Made by a program: the position numbers and the translations under genes. Below are positions 17,303 to 25,011 of a DNA stretch of 55,054 nt, in pieces. Origin of the DNA: Bacteroidales bacterium (GTDB lineage: Bacteria; Bacteroidota; Bacteroidia; Bacteroidales; Muribaculaceae); assembly GCA_014800845.1 (NCBI GenBank), contig JAAVFJ010000025.1:1-55054 (forward strand), read 5' to 3'. Every line of letters starts with the position of its first letter. Position 1 is the first letter of the stretch. The notes under the pieces are model-generated. The model was not told the DNA's origin. It was given only the letters and a program-made list of their open reading frames with translations, and made no database searches.

Positions 17303-20300
17303 ATGAGTATATATGGAGCGGCGGTAAAACGCCCGATTATGACCACGCTCTGCTTCGTGGCCGTAATCATACTGGGTCTCTTCTCCCTGGCGAAGTTGCC
17401 CATCGACCTCTATCCGGATATAGACACCAACACTCTCATGGTCATAACCATGTATCCGGGTGCGAGCGCCGAGGACATAGAGCAGAATGTGACCAAACCC
17501 CTTGAAAACACGCTCAACTCCGTGGAGCACCTCAAGCACATAACCTCTAAGAGCCGCGAGAACACCTCGGTGATTACCATGGAGTTTGAGTATGGCTACG
17601 ACATCGACGTGCTCACCAACGATGTGCGCGACAAACTCGACATGGTGGAGAGTCAGCTCCCCGACGACGCTCAGAACCCCATCATCTTCAAGTTCTCTAC
17701 CGACATGATTCCTATCGTGATACTCTCAGTGGAGGCTCAGGAGAGTATGGCGGGTCTCTACAAGATTCTGGATGACGCTGTGGCCAATCCTCTGGCGCGT
17801 ATCGACGGCGTTGGTACCGTGTCGATTACCGGCGCCAGAAAGCGTGAGATTCACGTCTATTGCGACCCCAACAAGCTGGAGGCTTACGGCCTGAGCGTGG
17901 AGCAGATCTCATCGCTCATCAACGCCGAGAACCGCAACACTCCGGGCGGCTCGTTTGATATCGGCTCCAACACCTACGCGCTGCGTGTGCAGGGCGAATT
18001 CAAGGAACCCTCGGAGCTTGCCAATATCCCTGTGGCCACCCGCGAGGGGCGCACAATCTATCTGCACGATGTGGCTACCGTGGATGACTCCCGCGAGGAG
18101 CGCTCGCAGGATACCTACATAGGTGGCCAGTCAGGTGCCACGATAATTATTCAGAAGCAGAGCGGTGCCAACTCCGTGCAGATCTCCGAAGCCGTCATGA
18201 AGATGCTCCCGCGCCTGCAGAAGAACCTCCCCTCCGACGTGAAGCTGGGAGTGATAATTGACACCTCCGATAATATCCGCAACACCATAGCCTCACTGGA
18301 GGAGACCGTGCTCTACGCTCTGCTCTTCGTGGTAATAGTGGTGTTCCTCTTCCTTGGTCGCTGGCGCGCCACGCTCATCATCGTCATCACGATACCTGTG
18401 TCGCTCATAGCCTCCTTCATCTATCTGGCCGTCACCGGCAACACCCTGAACATCGTGTCGCTCTCGGCCCTCTCGATTTCAATCGGTATGGTGGTGGACG
18501 ATGCCATAGTGGTGCTTGAAAACGTCACGACCCACATCGAGCGAGGCAGCGACCCGAAGCAGGCTGCCGTGCATGGCACCAATGAGGTGGCAATCTCCGT
18601 AATAGCATCTACTCTCACTCTGATAGCAGTGTTCTTCCCCCTCACCCTCGTGACCGGTATGACCGGTGTGCTCTTCCGTCAGCTCGGCTGGATGGTGACC
18701 ATCATGATGATTATCTCCACCACCTGTGCGCTGACCCTCACCCCCATGCTCTGCTCCCAGTGGTTGCGTCTTAACAACAACCACTCTCGCCTGTATCGCA
18801 TCTTCTTCACCCCCATAGAGCGCGGCCTCGATGCCTTTGACAATGCCTACGCCCGTCTGCTCACCTGGGTGGTGGGGCACCGTACCATAACAGTCATAGT
18901 CTGTCTCGGCATCTTCGTAGGCTCCATCTTCCTGATGAAGCAGGTGGGCACCGAGTTCTTCCCCACGCAGGATAATGCCCGTATCGGTGTAGACATAGAG
19001 ACCCCCATCGGCACCCGCGTAGAGGTGACTCAGGAGGCTATGGCGCGCCTCGACGCTCTGTGGCGTAAGAAGTATCCCGAAATCAAGGTGCTCAGCTACA
19101 CCGTTGGCCCCGCAAGCTCCGACAACACCTTTGCCTCACTCTCTGACAACGGTTCTCACATAGCCAGCATGAACATATCGCTGACCGATCCCGGTGACCG
19201 CGAGCGCTCAATCACTCAGGTAGCCGACGAGATGCGTAAGGACCTGCATCAGTTCCCCGAGTTCAAGAAAGCTACCGTAAACGTAGGTGGCGGCCGCGGC
19301 ATGAGCATGGGTGGCCAGAGCACCGTGGACTTCGAAATCTATGGCTATGATTTCGCCGAGACCGACTCCGTGGCCCGTCAGCTTCAGGAGATACTGCGCG
19401 GCATCCCCGGCACGGCCGACGTGACCATCTCCCGCTCTGACTATCAGCCGGAATACCAGGTGGACTTCGACCGCGAGAAACTCTCGCTCCACGGGCTCAA
19501 CATGCAGACCGTGGCCATGGCTCTGCGCAACCGAGTGAATGGCGCTACCTCTTCGCAGTTCCGCGAGGATGGCGAGGAATATGACATCAAGGTCATGTTC
19601 GCCCCCGGCCACCGTCAGGAGATTTCCGACCTGGAGAACATAATGGTCTACAACGCCGCCGGTCAGGGCGTGCGCATCAAGGATGTGGGCCAAGTAGTGC
19701 AGCGCTTCACTCCCCCCACCATTGAGCGTAAGGACCGCGAGCGCCTCATCACCGTGTCAGCCGTGGTAGATGGCGTGCCTATGAACCAGGTAGTGGAGAT
19801 GGCGCAGGTTAAGATTGACGAAATGCACCTGCCTGCCGGCATCAACATAGGCCTCTCCGGCTCATTCGAGGATCAGCAGGACTCCTTCCGCGACCTCATG
19901 ATGCTCGGCATCCTCATCATTCTGCTCGTCTACATCGTGATGGCCGCGCAGTTTGAGAGCCTCACATACCCCGGCATCATCATGACCTCGCTGCTCTTTG
20001 CCTTCTCCGGCGTGTTCCTGATTCTCTGGCTCACCGGCCACACCCTCAACGTGATGAGTATGATCGGCGCCATCATGCTTATCGGTATCGTAGTGAAAAA
20101 CGGTATCGTGCTGATTGACTACATCACCCTCAACCGCGAACGCGGCATGGGCATACGCCGCGCCGTAATCGATGGCGGTAAGAGCCGTCTGCGTCCCGTA
20201 GTGATGACCACGCTCACCACCATTCTCGGCATGGTGCCCATGGCTGTGGGTTCCGGTCAGGGTGCTGAGATGTGGCGTCCGATGGGTACAGCCGTGATCG

Positions 20301-20437
20301 GCGGTCTCACCTTCTCCACCATCCTCACGCTGCTCTTCGTGCCCGTGCTCTACTGCACCTTCGCCGGCCGCGGCGTGAAGAATAACCGCAAGAAACACCA
20401 CAAGCGCCTCGCCGCTGCCAAATCTCTGAAGAAATGA
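17303..20437 (+). CDS. RND efflux pump, HAE1/AcrB family
   Basis: Proton-driven inner-membrane pump for hydrophobic or amphiphilic compounds. 1044 residues, 12 membrane helices with two large periplasmic loops. Helix 4 contains GMVVDDAIVVLENV, with the paired Asp of the proton relay; helix 10 contains GIVVKNGIVLIDY, with the matching Lys. Paired Asp in helix 4 argues for the HAE1 rather than the heavy-metal class. The substrate cannot be named. The stop overlaps the start of a PII-like gene by ATGA (20434-20437). Confidence 0.95.
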   Translation: MSIYGAAVKRPIMTTLCFVAVIILGLFSLAKLPIDLYPDIDTNTLMVITMYPGASAEDIEQNVTKPLENTLNSVEHLKHITSKSRENTSVITMEFEYGYDIDVLTNDVRDKLDMVESQLPDDAQNPIIFKFSTDMIPIVILSVEAQESMAGLYKILDDAVANPLARIDGVGTVSITGARKREIHVYCDPNKLEAYGLSVEQISSLINAENRNTPGGSFDIGSNTYALRVQGEFKEPSELANIPVATREGRTIYLHDVATVDDSREERSQDTYIGGQSGATIIIQKQSGANSVQISEAVMKMLPRLQKNLPSDVKLGVIIDTSDNIRNTIASLEETVLYALLFVVIVVFLFLGRWRATLIIVITIPVSLIASFIYLAVTGNTLNIVSLSALSISIGMVVDDAIVVLENVTTHIERGSDPKQAAVHGTNEVAISVIASTLTLIAVFFPLTLVTGMTGVLFRQLGWMVTIMMIISTTCALTLTPMLCSQWLRLNNNHSRLYRIFFTPIERGLDAFDNAYARLLTWVVGHRTITVIVCLGIFVGSIFLMKQVGTEFFPTQDNARIGVDIETPIGTRVEVTQEAMARLDALWRKKYPEIKVLSYTVGPASSDNTFASLSDNGSHIASMNISLTDPGDRERSITQVADEMRKDLHQFPEFKKATVNVGGGRGMSMGGQSTVDFEIYGYDFAETDSVARQLQEILRGIPGTADVTISRSDYQPEYQVDFDREKLSLHGLNMQTVAMALRNRVNGATSSQFREDGEEYDIKVMFAPGHRQEISDLENIMVYNAAGQGVRIKDVGQVVQRFTPPTIERKDRERLITVSAVVDGVPMNQVVEMAQVKIDEMHLPAGINIGLSGSFEDQQDSFRDLMMLGILIILLVYIVMAAQFESLTYPGIIMTSLLFAFSGVFLILWLTGHTLNVMSMIGAIMLIGIVVKNGIVLIDYITLNRERGMGIRRAVIDGGKSRLRPVVMTTLTTILGMVPMAVGSGQGAEMWRPMGTAVIGGLTFSTILTLLFVPVLYCTFAGRGVKNNRKKHHKRLAAAKSLKK

Positions 20438-20727
20438 AAAGTATATTGATATCCTACGACCAGGCTCACCACGAAGCCATAATAGAAATACTCGACAAGC
20501 ACGCATGCCGCGGTTTTACCAACTTCGGCATCGTGCAGGGGCGCGGCTCCCACAAAGGTGAACCCCACTACGGCTCCCACGCCTGGCCCTCGCTGGCTCA
20601 GGCCATCATCACTATTGTGCCCGATGAAAGTGCCCCAGGCGTGCTCCGCGACCTTCGCGCTCTCGATGAGTCCAAGCCCCGCCTCGGCCTCCGTGCTTTC
20701 CAGTGGAACATAGAGGAATCCATCTGA
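20434..20727 (+). CDS. PII-like small protein overlapping the RND pump gene
   Basis: A 97-residue protein with the beta-alpha-beta repeat order of the PII/GlnB superfamily: strand MKSILISYD, helix, strand NFGIVQGRGS, a short T-loop-like segment, strand QAIITIVPD, helix, and a closing basic strand. It lacks the GlnB uridylylation tyrosine motif and is shorter. Histidines are frequent (His12, His13, His22 region and a SHKGEPHYGSH stretch), which might bind metal. Similar PII-like proteins (for example DUF3240) are known beside metal RND pumps. The ATGA overlap implies it is made with the pump, so it may sense a ligand and regulate the transporter. Ligand and mode of action are unknown. Confidence 0.65.
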   Translation: MKSILISYDQAHHEAIIEILDKHACRGFTNFGIVQGRGSHKGEPHYGSHAWPSLAQAIITIVPDESAPGVLRDLRALDESKPRLGLRAFQWNIEESI

Positions 20728-20832
20728 CCGATCGGACTAACCCTCGCAAAGCTTATGCTTGAAAAAGCCTCAGGCGCAGGCGCCTGAAATCACAATAGCC
20801 GGGAAAGCCCCCCGGACGTAAAACCGAAGAAA

Positions 20833-20915
20833 GTGCCCCGAAAGGGTTACTACATCCAAGAGACAGCGAGCCACTATCACGGCCTCCGCTTGGCGGTAGT
20901 ACCCATCCGGGGCAC
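20833..20915. ncRNA. Long imperfect hairpin, candidate structured RNA or small inverted-repeat element
   Basis: Nested helices: GTGCCCCG (20833-20840) with CGGGGCAC (20908-20915); GGGT(T)ACTAC (20844-20852) with GTAGTACCC (20896-20904); CCAAG (20856-20860) with CTTGG (20889-20893); and an apical GAGCC/GGC(C)TC pairing. The two 28-base arms match at about 24 positions. No promoter box or terminator T run was found on either strand, so it may instead be the 3' end of the efflux mRNA or a MITE-like palindrome. Strand is undecided. Confidence 0.4.
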
Positions 20916-21051
20916 ACTCATTTTGGCTTCCCCCCAATCTTGACAGCCAATTACCTCGCTATAATTGACATCCCCCCCAAAAAAGAATGAAATGTTAATA
21001 ACCCTCCACCAAAATAGCAGACTTAACAGGATAAATGTTAATGTTTTAAAT

Positions 21052-21060
21052 CCCCCCCCC
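21052..21060 (+). repeat. Poly-C tract (C9) upstream of an LRR gene promoter
   Basis: Nine C residues lie about 31 bp upstream of the -7 box, just beyond where the -33 element should be. A second tract of seven C residues is at 20972-20978. Such tracts can change length by slippage; no evidence here shows that this one does. Confidence 0.5.
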
Positions 21061-21090
21061 TAAAATGTAGCGAAAACTAAAAAAATTGTA

Positions 21091-21098
21091 TAACTTTG
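21091..21098 (+). promoter_or_regulatory. Promoter -7 box of the first LRR gene
   Basis: TAACTTTG. The expected start site near 21103 gives a leader of about 70 nt that can form small hairpins (GAGG/CCTC near 21111-21126). Confidence 0.6.
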
Positions 21099-21175
21099 TC
21101 CCCGAAAGGAAAGAGGTTGCCGCCTCCGGATGCTATCGGATCTAAAATAAAAAATTACTAAAAAAATCGAATATA

Positions 21176-22741
21176 ATGAAGAAACTTATTTTTTTGTTTG
21201 CTGTGGCTTTGCAGGTTTTCGTAGCTCAAGCTTATAATAATGATAAATTTGAGTATGAAGGACTTAAATATAAGGTCGTGTCCGAGAATGATAATACTGT
21301 AGAAGTAGGTGAAAATGATGCTCAGTCGGTGTCAGGAAAAATTGAAATTCCGGCATTTGTTACCTATAATGGGAATCGATATTTAGTGACCGGTATCGGT
21401 TGGGCTGCCTTTAGGGATTGTAAAAATTTGACAGATGTCACAATTCCTAATTCGGTAACTATTATTGATTACCATGCTTTCGAGGATTGTTCAAATCTGG
21501 AAAAAGTAACCATGCCTAATTCTGTGGTTCAGATTAAAGCGTATGCTTTTACTAACTGTTCTAAGCTGGAATCATTCCCTATTCCTGACTCCGTGACAAC
21601 TATTGAGAAGTATGCATTCTCAGGTTGCTCTCATCCGGCGTCGGTTGATATTCCTAACTCCGTAACTACTCTTGGCGAGGAGGCTTTTAGCGGTTGTTCC
21701 GGTTTGACTTCAGTAACTATTCCCAAATCATTGAAAGCTTACGAGGGTGGAGTATTCGCAAGCTGTGAGAATCTTCGGGACATTATTGTTGAAGATGGAA
21801 ACAAGAATTTCTGCTCTGAGAACGGAGTGCTCTATGATGTGCAAAAGACAATCCTATATCAATATCCCGCCGGGAATCAGGCATCGGAGTTCGTTATTCC
21901 TCAAACAGTGACAACGATAGATATCAGTGCATTTCGCGGCTCTTCCAATCTTATTTCACTTATCATTCCCACCTCTGTGAAAACTATTAATAGGTTTGCG
22001 TTTATGGAGTGTGCAGGTTTGAATGAAATAATTATTCCGGGTTCTGTAACGACTATAGATAATATGGCTTTTGAAAAATGCCAGAGCTTGACTTCGGTTA
22101 CCTTTCCCGCTTCATTGTCGTCCCTTGGCTATGATGCGTTTGAAGATTGTGTGAATCTTAAGCAGATAGTCAATTACAGTCCTGCCCCTGTAAGCGATAG
22201 CAACACTATCTTTGAGGGTGCCCCTACCGATGCTGTAGTCTATGTTCCGAAGGGTAGTTATTACAAGTATATGGTGGCCAACGGTTGGGCTTATTTCAGC
22301 GACTATCGCGAGATGGATGAAATGGCGGTTTTGTTCGGTGCGGAATCAATCACGCTCTCTGAGGAGGAAAGCGCTACCATCGATGCCGTTATGTGGAATC
22401 CTGATTATGTTGCCATTAAATCCCGGGAATGGAGCAGCTCTGACCCGGAGGTGGCTACGGTGGCTGATGGTGTGGTGACGGCTAAGAGGGCCGGCAGTGC
22501 GGTGATTACCTGCAAGGTCGTTACGGCCGATGGAAAGGAGTATTCGGCGAGCTGCAGCATCCATGCCGTGACCGGCGCTGTTGACTCTATTGTGGGCGAT
22601 GGGGCGCAGGCGGCTACTGTTTACACTCTTAATGGTCTGACAGTGGGCAGCAATCTCTCGGCTGAAGAAATCAGCGCACTTGCTCCCGGTATTTATATCG
22701 TTCGCCGCGGAATGTCCGTTAAGAAGATAGTAGTAAGATAA
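21176..22741 (+). CDS. BspA-like leucine-rich-repeat surface protein with Ig-like domain
   Basis: 521 residues: signal peptide (1-19), then about a dozen LRR_5/BspA repeats to about residue 350, with the pattern SVTIPNSVTTI followed by AFSGCSGL. A BIG2-type Ig-like domain follows at about 385-460 (SSSDPEVATVADGVVTAKRAG). The C-terminal tail ends in GIYIVRRGMSVKKIVVR, which resembles a type IX secretion sorting signal. LRR-BspA proteins in oral and gut Bacteroidales bind host or bacterial ligands; the target here is unknown. Base composition is AT-richer than the neighbours, suggesting transfer or different constraints. It has its own promoter. Confidence 0.85.
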   Translation: MKKLIFLFAVALQVFVAQAYNNDKFEYEGLKYKVVSENDNTVEVGENDAQSVSGKIEIPAFVTYNGNRYLVTGIGWAAFRDCKNLTDVTIPNSVTIIDYHAFEDCSNLEKVTMPNSVVQIKAYAFTNCSKLESFPIPDSVTTIEKYAFSGCSHPASVDIPNSVTTLGEEAFSGCSGLTSVTIPKSLKAYEGGVFASCENLRDIIVEDGNKNFCSENGVLYDVQKTILYQYPAGNQASEFVIPQTVTTIDISAFRGSSNLISLIIPTSVKTINRFAFMECAGLNEIIIPGSVTTIDNMAFEKCQSLTSVTFPASLSSLGYDAFEDCVNLKQIVNYSPAPVSDSNTIFEGAPTDAVVYVPKGSYYKYMVANGWAYFSDYREMDEMAVLFGAESITLSEEESATIDAVMWNPDYVAIKSREWSSSDPEVATVADGVVTAKRAGSAVITCKVVTADGKEYSASCSIHAVTGAVDSIVGDGAQAATVYTLNGLTVGSNLSAEEISALAPGIYIVRRGMSVKKIVVR

Positions 22742-22762
22742 ATTTATACTTCCATAATTTTT

Positions 22763-22795
22763 CAGGGGGCGGGTGAAACTTTCATCCGCCCTCTG
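22763..22795 (+). terminator. Hairpin after the first LRR gene
   Basis: Residues 22763-22778 pair with 22780-22795 through a long GC-rich stem with two G-U wobbles as + strand RNA. No T run follows. The downstream sigma factor start lies only 15 nt beyond it. Confidence 0.5.
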
Positions 22796-22809
22796 CGACT
22801 AAATGGGTG

Positions 22810-23307
22810 ATGAATGATTTTAACCCGCATAGTAATACCGCTGAGTTTGAGCAGGCCATCAGCTCGCATGCCGATGTGATTTCGCGCATCTGCTTCTATT
22901 ATTCTCAGTCGCGCGCAGAGTATGAGGACCTGCGTCAGGACGCCATGCTGAACCTGTGGAAGGGCTGGGCTAATTTCCGCGGTGATTCGGCTCTCGGCAC
23001 ATGGATTTATCGCGTCACGCTCAATACGTGCGTCTCCAATCTGCGCTCCCGTCGGCGCAACCTGTTGAGCTTCTCGACTGAGTTGCCTGATGACCTCGTG
23101 GCTGACGCTGACTCCTCGGCCATGCAGCTCAGGGAGATGCACCGGCTCATAGGGCAGCTTCCGCCGCGCGAGAAGGCTGTGGTGCTCATGTGGCTCGACG
23201 AGAGGCCTTACGATGAGATTGCTGCCGTGATGGGGGCTTCGCGAAACACTGTGGCTACCTGGATTCGCCGCGCTAAAGAGAAGCTCGTAAAAATGTCTAA
23301 CCAATAA
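22810..23307 (+). CDS. ECF-type RNA polymerase sigma factor
   Basis: A 165-residue extracytoplasmic-function sigma factor. Region 2 spans YEDLRQDAMLNLWKGWANF and the DNA-melting part GTWIYRVTLNTCVSNLRSR (about 38-80). Region 4 spans LPPREKAVVLMWLDERPYDE and the helix-turn-helix GASRNTVATWIRRAKEKL (about 116-160). I chose the ATG at 22810; a GTG at 22807 is also in frame. The next gene, 16 bp downstream, encodes a membrane protein likely to act as its partner. The regulon is unknown. Confidence 0.92.
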   Translation: MNDFNPHSNTAEFEQAISSHADVISRICFYYSQSRAEYEDLRQDAMLNLWKGWANFRGDSALGTWIYRVTLNTCVSNLRSRRRNLLSFSTELPDDLVADADSSAMQLREMHRLIGQLPPREKAVVLMWLDERPYDEIAAVMGASRNTVATWIRRAKEKLVKMSNQ

Positions 23308-23323
23308 AAACCCTTGCAATTAT

Positions 23324-23941
23324 ATGGAACTCGATGATTTGAAATCTAACTGGAAATCTGTGAATGAACGCCTCGCCATGCTTGAGAAGAAGGTGGCGGA
23401 GCAGGAGCGCCGCTCGCGCGACGAACTGAATTATCACCACCGCTCGGCGCTGGAAAAGCTCATAGGGCAGTATAGGCGTATGTCTTTCCTGTGTCTGTTG
23501 CTCGGCGTGCTCTATCTGGTCAACGGCAGTCTGACCCTGGCGGTGCCGGATTTCGAGCATGGCATCAGTGCCGTTATGTCCTGGTGGCTTCAGCTCTATA
23601 TGAGCTTGTTCCTGATTGTGGCCGCCGTTTATGACCGCATGATTATCTCGCGCTTGCGCACCATCAGGATTTGGGAGATGAGCGTGATGCAGGTGAGCAA
23701 CATAGCCACTCATTGCCGCCGTCTTCACCACCGGTGGATGATGGGTGCGATTCCGGTTGCAATTCTGTTTCTAATACTTCTTTATATTGACGCCCGGGGA
23801 GATCAATTTTTTGTCAAGGGCATGATTCTGGGGGGCATCGTAGGCATGGTTGCCGGCACGTTTATCTACCGGCGAATGATGCGCGAATACCGTCGCCTGA
23901 TTCGCACCGATGACCTGCCGCTCAATGATGTCGATGCCTGA
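23324..23941 (+). CDS. Four-helix membrane protein, candidate anti-sigma partner
   Basis: 205 residues. The N-terminal 45 residues are a cytoplasmic helix (MELDDLKSNWKSVNERLAML, then a Lys/Glu/Arg-rich coiled coil). Four hydrophobic segments follow at about 53-70, 85-104, 138-154 and 162-180. The opening ELDDLKxxW is common in Bacteroidetes proteins encoded next to ECF sigma genes. No ZAS zinc motif or FecR domain is present. By position it probably binds the upstream sigma factor, but this is inference. A terminator follows. Confidence 0.65.
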   Translation: MELDDLKSNWKSVNERLAMLEKKVAEQERRSRDELNYHHRSALEKLIGQYRRMSFLCLLLGVLYLVNGSLTLAVPDFEHGISAVMSWWLQLYMSLFLIVAAVYDRMIISRLRTIRIWEMSVMQVSNIATHCRRLHHRWMMGAIPVAILFLILLYIDARGDQFFVKGMILGGIVGMVAGTFIYRRMMREYRRLIRTDDLPLNDVDA

Positions 23942-23975
23942 CGAACAATTGTGACCCTACAGACGTTGCTATGTT

Positions 23976-24012
23976 AGAGGGGATGGTTTTATGCCGTCCC
24001 CTCTATTGTTTA
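23976..24012 (+). terminator. Terminator of the sigma factor unit
   Basis: AGAGGGGA (23976-23983) pairs with TCCCCTCT (23997-24004), extended inward by TGG/CCG. It is followed by ATTGTTTA. Confidence 0.75.
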
Positions 24013-24028
24013 TAAAAATTTTTAATCC

Positions 24029-24904
24029 ATGAACTCACGTATAATTCCGGCTTCTGAGCTTATAATCAATGCCGACGGCTCAGCTTTTCACATACATCTC
24101 ACTCCCGATCAGCTTCGCGATAAAATCATAATGGTGGGCGACCCGGGGCGCGTAAACATGGTGGCGGAGTATTTCGACACGATTGACTATGATGTCACCT
24201 CCCGCGAGTTTCACGCCATAGGTGGCACCTATAAAGGTAAGCCGCTCATGTGTATCTCTCACGGCATAGGCTCCGACAATATAGAGATTGTGGTGACGGA
24301 GCTCGATGCTCTGGCTAATATTGACTTCAAGACACGCACGGTGAAGCCTGAGCACCGCACCCTCTCTATGGTGCGCGTGGGCACCTCCGGTTCGCTGCAG
24401 GAGGACATACATGCCGGTGACTTCGTGATGGCCACGAAGGGTATAGGCACTGATGGAATACTGAATTATTACGCAGGCCGCAACGATGTGTGCGACCTGG
24501 TGATGCAGGACAAGCTCATGCGCCACACTCAGTGGATGGACTCCTGGGCTGCGCCTTACGTGGTTGATGCCGATGAGGAGCTGATAGAGCGCATCGGTGG
24601 CGACGATATGATTCATGGCTACACGGTGTCGGCTGTGGGCTTCTATGCGCCTCAGGGACGAATGATACGTCTGCCGCTGGCTCACCCCGAATTTGTGGAG
24701 AAGCTGGAGAGCTTTAAGTATAATAACCGCCGCATTACGAATTTCGAGATGGAGAGCGGCTGCCTGCAGGGCATGGCGCGTCTGCTCGGCCACAAGGCTC
24801 TGACAGCCTGCTGCATCATAGCCGAACGCCGCCTGACGAAAGCCAACACCGACTACAAGCCGGCAGTGCGCCGCCTGATCGAAACCGTGCTTGACAGAAT
24901 TTGA
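24029..24904 (+). CDS. Nucleoside phosphorylase, uridine phosphorylase-like
   Basis: Predicted to cleave pyrimidine (or related) nucleosides with phosphate to release base and ribose 1-phosphate. 291 residues with the PNP_UDP fold. MVGDPGRVNMVAEYF (about 35-49) is the family's N-terminal phosphate-binding motif; ISHGIGSDNIEIVVTEL and RVGTSGSLQEDIHAGDFV follow in order. NFEMESGCLQGMARLLGHKA near the C-terminus includes the Met-Glu-Ser ribose-binding signature. Bacteroidetes members are usually annotated as nucleoside or uridine phosphorylases. It lies alone between two terminators, and no consensus promoter is evident. Confidence 0.88.
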   Translation: MNSRIIPASELIINADGSAFHIHLTPDQLRDKIIMVGDPGRVNMVAEYFDTIDYDVTSREFHAIGGTYKGKPLMCISHGIGSDNIEIVVTELDALANIDFKTRTVKPEHRTLSMVRVGTSGSLQEDIHAGDFVMATKGIGTDGILNYYAGRNDVCDLVMQDKLMRHTQWMDSWAAPYVVDADEELIERIGGDDMIHGYTVSAVGFYAPQGRMIRLPLAHPEFVEKLESFKYNNRRITNFEMESGCLQGMARLLGHKALTACCIIAERRLTKANTDYKPAVRRLIETVLDRI

Positions 24905-24951
24905 GCGAGCTCTCAGAAGAACTCGGAGCACTCGGAGAACTCCGCCCCCTC

Positions 24952-24998
24952 TGAAAAACAATACGGCCCCGGCAAATTGCCGAGGCCGATTTATTTTG
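24952..24998. terminator. Bidirectional terminator between convergent genes
   Basis: CGGCC (24964-24968) pairs with GGCCG (24984-24988) around an inner CGGCAA/TTGCCG palindrome. A T-rich tract follows on the + strand (ATTTATTTT), and an A run (24953-24957) serves as the T run on the minus strand. It can end both the phosphorylase and the acyl-CoA dehydrogenase transcripts. Confidence 0.8.
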
Positions 24999-25011
24999 TA
25001 GGGCAAGGTGC

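Larger units (their letters stand above)
20728..21090. other. Hairpin-rich intergenic region between the efflux operon and the LRR gene
   Basis: No gene is supported. It holds an 8-bp palindrome (20770-20787, TCAGGCGC AG GCGCCTGA), a GC hairpin CCGGG/CCCGG (20799-20803 with 20811-20815), a long 83-nt hairpin (20833-20915), and poly-C tracts (C6 near 20934, C7 at 20972-20978, C9 at 21052-21060). None of the hairpins has a good T run. Confidence 0.6.

Noticed and set aside
24908-24945. Short direct repeats of ACTCGGAG after the phosphorylase gene, considered as CRISPR-like
   Set aside because: Only two copies with no spacer of proper size.
24080-25006. A 308-codon minus-strand frame
   Set aside because: Antisense to the nucleoside phosphorylase and crosses the bidirectional terminator.
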